Assembly (NCBI GenBank): GCA_946811185.2
Contig: OX328097.1
Location: 8,254,252-8,318,251, forward strand
Length of the DNA stretch: 64,000 nucleotides
Direction of reading: 5' to 3'
Origin: Hippopus hippopus
Lineage: Eukaryota > Mollusca > Bivalvia > Cardiida > Cardiidae
Below the pieces are notes generated by a model, which was not told where the DNA came from, made no database searches, and was given only the letters and a program-made list of their open reading frames with translations. A program made the position numbers and the translations under genes. Below are positions 1 through 10,750 of the stretch, piece by piece (the stretch's first letter is position 1; each line of letters begins with the position of its first letter).

Positions 1-273
1 CCAACATTATTTCAGTTATATCGCAGTGGCCAATACACCTATCCAAGCATTTCTGGAGTTTCATTTACTAGTACTCCGCATAATATTCTTTCTAAGCCAA
101 TGGCTGCTTTCCCACATAACCATCGTCGTAAGAATGGTCAGCAGCGAGAGAGGAATGAATCCTGTCGCAATGACTATCATAAATCCTCGGAAAGAAGTTG
201 GCCGAGCCGGGGATCGAACCACCGACCACCTGTTCTTGAGTCCTGTACGCTACCGACTGCTCTACTGGGGCTC
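1..273 (-). mobile_element. tRNA-derived SINE (family S1), truncated at window edge
   Basis: Minus-strand head (about 210-273) has an A-box-like AGCAGTCGGTAGCG and B-box GGTTCGATCCC. The body continues to the tail sequence ACTGGCCACTGCGATATAACTG and ATAATGTTGG at the window start. Same family as the copies near 3.2, 6.6, 46.8 and 54.2 kb. Confidence 0.8.
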
Positions 274-739
274 GTCAACGACCCTGAAAAAGAAAGGTTT
301 TGAAAACATTGTGGGAAAAGGAGGAAATGCTGGTTTCCAGCAGTTTCTTCTTTTCCAACAATATTTTCTACCTTATGAAAAAGAAATTTCAATTTTTGGA
401 GTCACATTTGTTTTCTCGTCTGCAAGTTCTTTCACGTTGAATCTGTCTAAAATCCGGTAGTTTGGAAAAGAGTTAACTGTGCCAATGATTTCTCGTTTAA
501 GCCAAAAATGAAAAAGATCAAATCGAATCAGAGATTTAGTATCAAGTCTTAAAGTGGAATGCAGCCAGAGAAAAGCAGTCTGTGGCTTTGGAAAGAAAGT
601 TGTGTCAGTACTGGTGTGAGAAAGCCAGGAAACACATGGGTGCGTCTCTGGCCGCCATGGTATGACCTAAGCTGTTAAAATGGCGTTAAACTCCAATACA
701 AACAAGCACCTGGCAAGTCATTACTTAATCATGGATCCA

Positions 740-920
740 CAATATCCATTGTGTGTAACAAGTGACTAAATCATGAAGTAGACTGTTCCCTTTGACATTC
801 AAAAAATTGACCAGTATCAAAAATTTTCGACCCAGGTCAGCCTGCGCGGAGTGCGCAGGCTGATCTTGTCGAAACTTTCTGCAGATGCATTAAGCCCCCT
901 TTTCACAGAGCATTGCTCAT
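740..920. repeat. Palindromic element A
   Basis: Core CAGGTCAGCCTGCGCGGAGT GCGCAGGCTGATC with flank GCATTAAGCCCCCTTTTCAC. Confidence 0.75.
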
Positions 921-1106
921 TTTCATTCGCTTGCAATGATTGCTTTAAACTTCAATATAGACAGAAACACTTGTAGAAAACATGAGGATTTACCTAGTTT
1001 CTGGGTTTTTTTTGTATAGATTCCTATCCTGTTTGATACAGTATAGTCCTTATCGCGTAGTGAGTGATAAACAAATTTTCAACTCGTAACTAGCTAAATA
1101 AAATCA

Positions 1107-1370
1107 ATGAGCTCTGTAAAAAGGGGGCTTAATATATCTGCAAAAAGTATCAACTCAGGTCAGCCTGCTCAGTCTGTGCAGGCTGACCTGTGTAGGAACT
1201 TTTTGCTTATGGTAAAATTTCTGCATGTCATAAGACCTTTCTACCTCCATATTCAGTCGATAGTTAGACATAACGGATTTCATAGATCCATAACATTGTC
1301 ATGACTTTCTTGGTATCATGCATCACGGAGATGCATTAAGTCCCCTTTTGTCAAAGCACGGCTCAAATGA
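1107..1370. repeat. Palindromic element A
   Basis: Full-length copy (about 260 bp) starting AGCTCTGTAAAAAGGGGGCT and ending near AGTCCCCTTTTGTCAAAGC, so the termini are themselves inverted repeats. Confidence 0.8.
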
Positions 1371-1439
1371 AACTTTCCAGCCGATAGTAAAAGTCTAAAT
1401 GTTGCTATTTCAATGTTTTTTTTTGGGGGGGGGGGAAAG

Positions 1440-1570
1440 ATGGAGGGGGATATCTCCTAATCGGACAGTATAGATCCAAGATCAGACTGCACGTTCTGTG
1501 CAGTCTGATCTTGATCTATACAGTCCGCAAAAGGACCTTTGGTCGTGCCCAGCAGCTTAAGGAATAACAG
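1440..1570. repeat. Palindromic element B
   Basis: ATCGGACAGTATAGATCCAA then GATCAGACTGCACG and its complement. Preceded by a poly(G) run. Confidence 0.75.
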
Positions 1571-1579
1571 TGTAACATC

Positions 1580-1690
1580 ACAGTTGCCCGGTCAGCCCAT
1601 AATCACTTGATGGAGTCTTTTAAACTATAGTTCGAAGGTCGTGGATTCGAATTTCAGGAATGGGAAAATTATTTTTGCAACATCCCCTCC
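1580..1690 (+). mobile_element. tRNA-like fragment, possible SINE head
   Basis: GTGGATTCGAATTTC at about 1640 resembles a B-box, with a plausible A-box region near 1590 (GGTCAGCCCATAATC). No clear body; followed by poly(C) at 1707-1727. Confidence 0.3.
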
Positions 1691-1706
1691 TCCACCAATA
1701 TATATT

Positions 1707-1727
1707 CCCCCCCCCCCCCCCCCCCCC
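1707..1727. repeat. Poly(C) tract
   Basis: 21 consecutive C. Confidence 0.95.
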
Positions 1728-2011
1728 ACCAATCAGATGAGAGTAAATAGGCACAGCACCCGTCCACATTGGATTAAAAACTAGTTTCATCCTGCTTTAA
1801 AATGCTGACGAAATGACGTGAACATTTTCCGTCATAGAGATTCTTTTTTAAAAGAATTAACACCTTTTTGTCTGAATACGAAAAACTGAGCTTGATCTAC
1901 AGTGTTAGAAAAAGAACCTAATTTATTCAGCATGTTATTTATTAAGTCCAGTGTGATCCTAGAATTTGTTTTTTGTTGCTTTTCTTTCATAAGAAAAAAA
2001 TGAGAAATGTA

Positions 2012-2240
2012 TGAAAAGGCGATTTAATACAACTGCAAAACGTATCGACTCATGTCAGCTTGTGCAGTCAGCGCAGGCTGACCTAGGTCGAAATTGTTTG
2101 CAGTTAGTAGAATTTCTTCATTTCAAAGGACCATTTTACCTCATGATTTAGACGATTTTTAGACAAAATTGACCAATATCGTGCAACGACTTCCTTGGTA
2201 TAACTCAGCGATGCATTAAACTATATGTGTTACAGCGCAG
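2012..2240. repeat. Palindromic element A
   Basis: GTCAGCTTGTGCAGTCAGCG CAGGCTGACC core, diverged. Confidence 0.7.
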
Positions 2241-2284
2241 TTCATATATTTTGAGATTTTCTCGTTACGCTGCTAGCAGTAAGC

Positions 2285-2480
2285 CTTACCCACTTAACCC
2301 CTATGCTGTTAATGGCGACTCGTGGATCTTTTGCGGGCAGTGTAGATCAAGATCACACTGCACAACGTGCAGTGTGATCGTGATCTACACTGTCCGATAA
2401 GGTGATATCCCCCACACCAACAAATGACTTTAAAATTACAATATTTGGATTATTACCTATCGACAAGAACGCTTCATTTG
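2285..2480. repeat. Palindromic element B, near full length
   Basis: Core GATCACACTGCACAACGTGC AGTGTGATC inside the longer TAACCCCTATGCTGTTAATG ... ACAATATTTGG frame shared with the 8.2- and 38.1-kb copies. Confidence 0.75.
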
Positions 2481-2640
2481 ATCTATTTGGCAGGCTAAGG
2501 ATTACAGTTAAAGTAAACTATATATGTTACATGTAATTATTCTGAAGATGAGGTATTACAGAAAATTAAATCTTCAAAGAAATATGCTTTGGTGAGCTGA
2601 AGTATGGGTTCTAAAGTTGTTTGGTTAGAATCTCTCACAG

Positions 2641-2671
2641 ATAACAACAACAACAACAACAACAACAAAAA

Positions 2672-2706
<35 letters not shown>

Positions 2707-2722
2707 AATAAAATAAAAAAAG
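2641..2722. repeat. Microsatellites (CAA)n and (AAAT)n
   Basis: (AAC)n from 2644, then (AAAT)n to about 2715. Confidence 0.9.
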
Positions 2723-3034
2723 TTCAATAACTTAGTTTTCAAGACAACACGATCCACCCAGTCTGAATTTGACTTGCAGTCTCAGTAACTGGTCTTGTAT
2801 TGACCTGATCTTGTTTGAAGTCCACACAACAAGCTCTCAGGTATTCAAAGAAAAAACAGTTGTAATGAACATAAAAAAAGGGGAATGATTATCTAAGATA
2901 TTTCAGCCGGAGGAAAAAAAATTATGCGGCTTATCATTTAACCCTCAACCTGCTAAATTAGTTAAATGGAACTTTGAAGCAAATAGTAAAATCATGAATA
3001 ATGCTATTTTGAGCTTTTCTTTTTGATAAAAAAA

Positions 3035-3150
3035 ATAACTCTTTATCGGACAGTGTAGATCCAAGATTAGACTGCACATTCCGTGCAGTCTAATCTTGAT
3101 CTACACTATCCGCAAAAGATCAGCGAGGTGCGCTTAGCAGCCTAATGGTT
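3035..3150. repeat. Palindromic element B
   Basis: Near-perfect hairpin: ATCGGACAGTGTAGATCCAA ... GATCTACACTATCCGCAAAA. Confidence 0.8.
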
Positions 3151-3209
3151 ATCTCTCTACCAGACTACGATATTTTAGACTTGTCTGGATTGAGAGCATT
3201 TTCTTATTA

Positions 3210-3505
3210 CAAATCACCAAGCCCCGGTATCGCAGTAGGGAGTGTATAGAACTTGAGAACAGGGGGTCGCTTGTTCGAAATCCCAACCTCGGGCAATTGC
3301 TTTCGGTAGATTGATCAAAGTCATTACGACAGAATTAATTTCTCAGTCATCGCTGATCATTGTTTCGACGATGGTTAGGTAGATAAGGGTCAGTGGAGTT
3401 CTAGCTGGCCAACCTAGTACTTGTGAAACCCAGGACATACGTGGAAGTGTGAGCTGTCGCTGTGATGTAACTGAAATCATGTTGAAAGCGGTGTAAAACA
3501 CATAG
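3210..3505 (+). mobile_element. tRNA-derived SINE (S1), diverged
   Basis: Head GCCCCGGTATCGCAGTAGGG with the B-box changed to TTGTTCGAAATCC; body with the shared CATTACGACAG and GTTTCGACGATGGTTA; tail GTGATGTAACTGAAATCATG TTGAAAGCGG. Immediately followed by a family E hairpin. Confidence 0.75.
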
Positions 3506-3670
3506 AGGATATTTGTTTCTTTCAGGTGAAAGATCGAAATTTATTTCATCGAGTGAATATCGTCGGGTATATTTTCACGAGTGGCGCAGCCACGAGTGAA
3601 AATATACCCGATGATGTTCACGAGATGAAATAAATTTTGATCTTTCACAAATATTCTATTCATTTCATGC
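3505..3670. repeat. Family E hairpin part
   Basis: GGTGAAAGATCGAAATTTAT and complement around the loop GAGTGGCGCAGCCAC; about 70-bp arms. Confidence 0.8.
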
Positions 3671-4404
3671 GTCGAACTTTATTGTGGTATTTGTCGAAGA
3701 CAATACCACTATGAGTTCAATATTAAATTTTGAAGACCATGTATCGTATTTTGTGCAAAGCCGAAGGAAATAAACCCAATTAAAGTCATTTTTTCTCAGG
3801 CAAATGAGTTTTTCGGTAGCACTCAGATATGTAATTGGAAATGGCATGTTAAAATACACTAGGTGAGGACATCGATCGTGAAAATACTAATTTTTGATTG
3901 AAAATAGCTTCACTCGCTCATAGCCTTCTATTGGCGCAATGATACAAAACTTGTCTACCGATCACTTGGTCCTGGGCTTTTTCGTTCCAAAACCAGTTCG
4001 TCCCATGGCTTGTTCATCCAATGATTGCGCGCTACTCCATTTGATTGGGCATGAATATTTATAGATCGAAAAATTGATTGTAATTTTGGGAATCAAATAT
4101 TGATGGCCAAAGATATTTCGAAATCATAGTTTTCAGGTACAAACTTAATTTTATTCGATATAATCACACGGTTTCTCTCTCTATCCATCATGCATCCTAC
4201 TGTCAAGGGACGTTACTCCTGACTCCTCCTGAATGATCAAACGGAGACCACCAATACACAAATAATCCTAACTTCGTCATGAGTACTCTCCCTTCAACCA
4301 AAAAAAAAAAAAAAAGGTATTCATTTGCTTAGTAGGTTGACTTTCAAGCCAATATTTGAATAATATTTTTATTTTTCTTTCAAATTATTAATTCCACACA
4401 ATGG
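3671..4404. other. Intergenic; no gene seen
   Basis: At 3681-3722 it carries a 36-bp segment (GTGGTATTTGTCGAAGACAA and on) that recurs inverted at about 31361-31396. Otherwise nothing recognisable. Confidence 0.5.
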
Positions 4405-4790
4405 CTTCCTTGACAAATACCACTTCAGGGTTCTCAACGCTTTGATTTTTTTGTTGGGACTTTCATCAAAATCCAATTCAGTTTTTTTTTTTCGGTAATT
4501 CCCCGTGACGTACCTCTGCCCACAAAAGAACGCATTAAATTATTTCGTAAAGCGCAAGAAATGTAGGGTAAATGCCCGTAAATTACGTCATATTTCGGTC
4601 TGGTTGAATGGCACGCTCTGTTTACCTAGGTAACAAGTGCGCGGGAACTAATGTTTCCGCCTTCAGTTGTAGGGTTCCGGAAATATTTACGGTCAATTTC
4701 ACTGGTCGTAACCATGAATTCTCAAACCTTATAATTCACCATTATTTCCCGATAAATTACCGAAAAGCATGATCTAAAATCCGATCTATC
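4405..4790. repeat. Family E body, complement orientation
   Basis: Shares GGTAATTCCCCGTGACGTAC, GTTTACCTAGGTAACAAGTG and the end CGATAAATTACCGAAAAGC with the copies at 10.4, 18.2, 23.6 and 40.4 kb. Confidence 0.75.
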
Positions 4791-5613
4791 ATCCTAATTT
4801 GCCAACAAAGAGGGCGTAAACTCTTGTTATCAAACACAGCAAAATTCACAGATTTTGTCTCCCATCCTTTCTGCTAACGATTAAATCCCTCGCGGCGCGG
4901 GCTTTAACCCTTGTAGTGCTGTACAAATTAATTCGATATTCTCAATAAGTACTTAATTAACGCGCATATGTTGCATTTGACAGCTGTATTTGTCAGAATA
5001 TCTGGGAAAGAAGCGGACAGTGTAGATCAAAGATCAGACTGCACATTTTGTGCAGTCTGATCTTGATCTATACTGTTCGCAAAAGCATCTACATCCAGGT
5101 TAGGCACTACATGGGTTGAGGGTATCATGCGATGTCCCCCATTCTGTCTGATAATGGTTAAGTCCTTCCTAGCTCGGCCGTCCACTTGTGTAGTGCTCAG
5201 GTCGTGTTTAATCTAGTGAAACCGGTTTCGGTTCCATACCAGTATCAGAAAACAGTCTTTTTTTTTTTCACCCAAACTATTTGGAAATTTGTTTCGGTTT
5301 TATTCTTTTTTGGGGGGATGAAACCAAAACTATTTAGCAAAACCATCGACAATGATTGATAGAGTAGCTTCGTTGGTTTCGTCTGTCCGAATATATATGT
5401 GCTTCCGGGAAATGGTCAAAACTTGTTTATCTCTATAGTGAACACTATGAAATTTTACCGGAAATACGACAGAATAACGTAGTGTTTATGAAATCATTTC
5501 AATTGACTTTTCCAATTTATTTCAATATTATTCAAGCTTTTATTCAAGTGCAATGTATTTTAACTTACTCATTTTTACGGCGTGCTCCGGTTACTCACGC
5601 CTCTTGTTGATAT
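4791..5613. other. Intergenic with one palindrome B (about 5005-5165)
   Basis: B core GATCAGACTGCACATTTTGT GCAGTCTGATC at about 5028-5070. The rest is unrecognised AT-rich DNA, including GGTTTCGG/AAACCGAAACC-like low complexity around 5230-5340. Confidence 0.6.
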
Positions 5614-5884
5614 TATATGGCTTGCAACACGCGAAAAGGAGTATTCGGACATTTGCGTAAAGTGTCGTCTCGGATCAGCCTGCGCAGTCCGCGCAGGCTA
5701 ATCCGAGACGGCATTTTACGACTACAATAGATTTTGTTCTTCATTAGACTTGCGCAAAACAGGAAATTACATAAAAACGGAAAGTGTCGTTTCGGATTAG
5801 CCTGTGCGGACTGCGCAGGCTGATCTGAGACGACACTTTACGCAAATGTCCGCATGCCCCATTTCACGTGTTGCATGCCATATG
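5614..5884. mobile_element. Palindromic MITE C
   Basis: Ends ATATGGCTTGCAACACGCG and its complement; two internal hairpins CGTCTCGGATCAGCCTGCGC and GTCGTTTCGGATTAGCCTGT. About 270 bp. Same structure at 46.13 kb. Confidence 0.85.
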
Positions 5885-6057
5885 ATATACATATATAACG
5901 TGTAACAAATACATATTTCATTTAAGTCTTTCAACTTATTAAAGGTTAATTTATGTTTATGGAAAAGTTTATGTACATACGTTAAGTTTTTCTTTCAAAA
6001 TATACATTGTATCAATAATTTCCGAACAAGCCTCGTACGGTTAAAAAAAAATGGCGG

Positions 6058-6411
6058 CTACGAACACACTGCGAGGAGCTGGTCAAATGATGTCCTGTTT
6101 ATGCCAAAGTGTTGCTTGAAGTGATCAATGCTGTACTTCAACATCACATATTCAGCATAGTTTTCAATCTTCGGCCCTGTGTGCCTTATTTGATTGGCAG
6201 CAACAACAGCATTAATGCATGGTGCCAGAATTTGCTTTCTTCTGTTGTTTATTAAATACAGCAAATCTTTTGATGAATTTTCTCCAACATGGTCTGAGAG
6301 AAAGACAAAAAGGCCGCTATTTTGAAACCTTAGAGCTAAAACTGTCCATTTTGTTGTGAAACCAAAACTGGTTTTAGTCAAAACCGTCGCAGAAACTGAA
6401 ACCGAAACCAA
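6058..6411 (-). pseudogene. Fragment resembling a PIF/Harbinger-type transposase N-terminus
   Basis: A 117-codon frame whose second half reads NRRKQILAPCINAVVAA and YSIDHFKQHFGINRTSFDQL, like the DF..hFRm.r.tFe.L segment found before the nuclease domain of PIF/Harbinger transposases. No DDE domain follows; the frame stops at once. The first third (VSVSVSATVLTKTSFGF) derives from low-complexity GAAACCGAAACC sequence. Weak, motif-level assignment. Confidence 0.35.
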
Positions 6412-6635
6412 AAACAGTTTTAGTGCAACAATTACGTCCTTATATGAAATGGATATTAATGCGAATTCGGCGCCACAAGGGTCTAATTAGGGAAAAAGAG
6501 AGGTGTAATAAATGAGATAGTTCATACATCTGTTGGTTTTTTTTTTCTCGTGGGATAGATCTAAGAGTTTTCGGCATAATTAACATAAAAAACTTTCATA
6601 CGATTTGTTCGTTTGTTTGTTTGTTTTGTGGCGTT

Positions 6636-6920
6636 TAAAGCCGTTTTCAACAATATTTCAGTTATATCGCGGCGGCCAGTGTACCTATCCATGTCTTCGT
6701 AGAATTCTTTTACCAGTGCTTTGCACAGTATTCTTCCCAAGCCACCGGAGCTTTACCACATAACCATCGTCGAACCAATGATAAACAGTGAGAGAGGAAT
6801 GAATCCTGTCGCAATGACCATCATCAATCCTTGGAAAGAAGTCCGCTGGCCTAAAGATTTCGAACCAGCGGCCCCATGTTTCAAATCCAGTACGTTACAG
6901 ATGCGCTAGCGGGCTCGACA
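6636..6920 (-). mobile_element. tRNA-derived SINE (S1)
   Basis: Minus strand. Tail (GCCGTTTTCAACAATATTTC) at 6649, B-box degenerate, head ending AGCCCGCTAGC at about 6913. Body carries the shared TTGCGACAGGATTCATTCCT motif in complement. Confidence 0.75.
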
Positions 6921-8149
6921 AAATACTTTCAGACCAGCCATACGAATGATTTGCCTCCGACAATGATTGTATGCTCCAGCGGACATTTCATTGTCATTTA
7001 TAGATGGTATGACAATGGGACTGTCATTATGTGCAGGTTCTTCTCATCTGTTCCCTCTATCAGGGGGTTAACCCTTTACCTGTTCCTGTATTTTTATGAT
7101 CGTAAGGAAGAGGATGTTTGAAAACATTGTGATACAATTTAGAAAATGACGGTAACCATATTTTCGTTTTTCTTTTTCACATTTTTTTTTACTCTATCAA
7201 CGATTTAAATCATATGTATTTTTTTTTTGTCTTAAAATGCCTCCGATCTGGATTGGTGTAAGGTATTTTTATCAGCTGTAGAGGAGTTAAAACTTCAAAA
7301 GATCAAACAGCGTCCTTTTAAATAAGCCCGCACAGCTGCAAAATGGGATTTGTTCGTAAGTCCACGTCCATATAACTTAACATGCTATTTTTAGAACCAA
7401 AAATGAGAAATCTCTAACATTCCCTGAATACGTGCACTTTAAACTGCAGCTCTCCTTTTCTCAAAATCTCTGTAGCCTGAGTAAGATTTTCATTCCTGTC
7501 GATCAGCAAAAATCACTAGCTTAACTGAACTTTATTTCTATCCTTTCTGTGATCAAGATGGGCCCAACACATACGGATTCGATGGTTTAAAAAAAAAATC
7601 TTAAAAAAAAAAGACGATCGGACAGTAACAAAGGAACAAGGCATAACAGTTCATATTAAAGACCAGACTGCACCTTTCACATCAAATCTTTTTATTTGCA
7701 AACGACTTCAATAAAGCAAAACAAGTATTGCATCGTCAAATATCTTGGAAACAAATATTGTGAAACGTACGCCTGCACCCATCTATTCTAGCAGACAGAA
7801 GGTGAGATCATACCCACAAATCTGTTGTTAAATGTCGCGTGTACTATTAGTGTTATCTTGTAGATAGGGCCAGTTAGACAACCATTTTGGTTGCGATTTC
7901 GAAAAGCTTAACTCTTAACCAAATGATGGAATTTTGAACTAGACAAAATTCAAACCATTTGCTGACGACAATCGAAATTTATCTCGAATAATCATTTTTG
8001 TCTTTGATAGGTTATAAAACATTGTGGGAAAAGAAGAAAATATTTGTTTTCAGCATTTACTCCGTTTCTACCAATATTTCAATGGCAGTCTCTTTCAGGG
8101 TTGTTAAAACCCGGGATTATGTGGTAAATTTTTAGGTCAGAGCTCTGTG
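6921..8149. other. Intergenic; no gene seen
   Basis: AT-rich. A worn family D copy lies at about 8010-8135 (AACATTGTGGGAAAAGAAGA) and a faint B trace at about 7618-7680. Confidence 0.5.
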
Positions 8150-8365
8150 AATAGAACTGAACCTTTAAGCTGCTAAGCGCCACTCAATGACCTAATGAGG
8201 ACAGTGTGAATCAAGATCAGACTGCACAAACGTGCAGTCTGATCTTTGATCTACACTGTTCGAAGATTCCCTTCTCCCATTAAATAACTTCGAAAAAGCA
8301 ATATTTGGGTTTTTACCATCGAATTGAAAGTTTCATTTTGGACATTTAGCAAGTTAGGGTCAATA
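8150..8365. repeat. Palindromic element B, full length
   Basis: AAGCTGCTAAGCGCCACTCA, hairpin GATCAGACTGCACAAACGTG CAGTCTGATC, and the trailing AGCAATATTTGGGTTTTTAC. Confidence 0.8.
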
Positions 8366-10374
8366 GAAGATAGATGTGCTCATTAGCAGTGTTAAACCAT
8401 AAAGCTTTGAAGCTTATCCGGCCGTCGCCGCCATTTTTGTGCTGTACAAAGTATAATAACACATTATGAGTGGGGATTTTAAAGTGGGTCAGTCACCTAT
8501 ATAAATCATCATTGTTTCTAGCCAGTTAATTATGAAAATTGGACTGACATTTAAATGTGGATTTCTAAATGGCGATCAAATCTCATTCGTTTGGATTCCT
8601 ATATTTTTTTAAAGGGGCTTAGTAAGATTTTTTTTTTCCCAACGAATCAACTTTTTTTGGGGGGAGGGGATAAAATAATGTGAACGGTGCTTTTTAGATT
8701 TTTTTCATGCTGCATATTTTCATAACTGAATTTTGTATAGCAATGGCTGGCAAACTGCAAATAGTAAAACAGAAAACGGGAAAAGAAAATGCCTATTACT
8801 GGTATTTCCTTGATAAAATACCTGTGAAAATGCCTGCGAAGATTTTTTTTTTTTCAGATTTCGTGCCAGAAAATTGTATAGATTTATAGGAATGTCACAT
8901 GATCGATAACACTCGCCACAACTCGGCCGATTCCGTACCTACATCTAACCTCGTCGTTATAGAGGTTTCCATTTTGAACTGCCAATCACATGATCATAAC
9001 ATGGCGGCGCCGAAGTAAGTCCCCTAGCAACGACATGCCGAAGTAAGTCCCCTAGCAACGACATGAACAACCATGGTGAAGTTATTCACATCTATGGATC
9101 TGTCGATGAAATCTCCAAACGGAATTGATAAACCACGCTAAAAACTGAATGTACAAACTGTTTGTCAACTGAAATATTCTTAGAAATATATCGATAGAAA
9201 CTTGTGACATATGTTTTCTTTTTAAGAACAGCCTTACAATTTTAGAAATGGTAAAACGGTGTACTTCCGGCGAAGAAATGTACCGTGTAGGTGCATATCA
9301 AGCTACGTGATATACAGCCGAGAGACTTGATCACCGGTTAACCCGAGGTTTGCCGAATGGATGGATAAAACGCGTCGATTATTGGCGATTGCATTCAAAT
9401 GCTCGTAAGTATGATGACGTCATATCTGATTGAATATATAGAAAGACGGAGTTACCGATTGCAATTAATTGTAATTAATCATTACAAGCAATTTCTCTTT
9501 TGCCACATATTTTCATAGGTATTAGTCGTGTACAGGAGGCAAAGTTGTGATAAACTGATAATTTCTAGGAGAGAATTTTAATGCAACATGTTGACTACAA
9601 TATGTCTAGATGAAAACATATGCTAACGAGACCCCTCCTGATTATAATTTGCATTCTAACTTTGGTTTGAAGCCAAAGAAACGCATAAACCGATTTACAA
9701 ATTACAATAGTTAGGACTTCTTGATGATTTAATCTGCCATTAAACGGCTGACTGTTATCGGCTTTGAAACGTTTGCGGTTACTGGAGATATATAGGGTAC
9801 TTGTTTAATCTACAGCGCGTTAGAGATCTTGTAAACTATCTCGGTGTTCTTTGCCAGAACGAAGTCTAGTTTCTTTTCCCAGTATATTTATAATCACAGG
9901 TAGAACCGATACCACAATGAATAAAATTATGCAATATATACAAATCGCCTGTATCCGTCTCCATTGATATTTTGTCAATAACGGTCAATGGGCACAGCTA
10001 CATAAGGTCAATTTTTTATTCATCGTTGCTTACCTTGGAAAATCCCTTTGCCTTTGTATGTCATTGGACGGCGTCTTCTTCACTGTCAAGTCTGTAAACG
10101 GCACACATGACTTATTCTAAACCAAAGTCTCTTGTGCATACTATATACTGACATTCATTATGCAAACTTCGGTGATCCGTTGAGATGCAGGTACGGACGC
10201 GGCCGAGTTCTGAAGAGAGTACTTACGTAATGCCTCCTCTAAGGCAGTGACTTGCAGAAATATCTTACTCTCGAGACTAAGCGTTTGTGTATTCTGACTG
10301 ATATATTTCAACTGCTACTTTGGAAATAACATTATAGACATATATTTGTTTATTTGTTTATTTATTTATTAATT
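8366..10374. other. Intergenic, mostly single-copy; no gene seen
   Basis: Largest stretch here free of the palindromic families. It holds a direct duplication of a 26-bp unit (GAAGTAAGTCCCCTAGCAAC) at about 9013-9064. AACTCGGCCGA near 8932 and its near complement at 10199 bracket the region. No frame with recognisable protein content. Confidence 0.5.
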
Positions 10375-10750
10375 TTTTCGCTGAAAGATCGAAATTTATT
10401 TCATCAAGTAAAAACATCGGTAATATTTTCATGGGGGGGGGGGGTTATATCAAAATCCAATACAGTTGTTTTCTGTAATTTCCCGTGGCGTACCCCCTCC
10501 GCATAAAAACGCATTACATAATTACGTAAAGAGCGAGAAATGCAGGGTAAATTACGTCATATTTCAATCTGGTTGAATGGCACGCGCTGTTTACCTAGGT
10601 AAATGGTATGCGGGAACTACAGTTTTCGCCTTCATTTGAAGAGTTAGAAAATAAAATCGGTATTTTTCGCTGGTCGTAGCCATGAAATATCAAACCATAT
10701 TCCACCATTATTTCTCGATAAACTACCGAAAAGCATGAAATAAATATCTT
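10375..10750. repeat. Family E copy, internally deleted
   Basis: CTGAAAGATCGAAATTTATT start, poly(G), then the E body in complement ending TAAACTACCGAAAAGCATGA. Confidence 0.75.
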
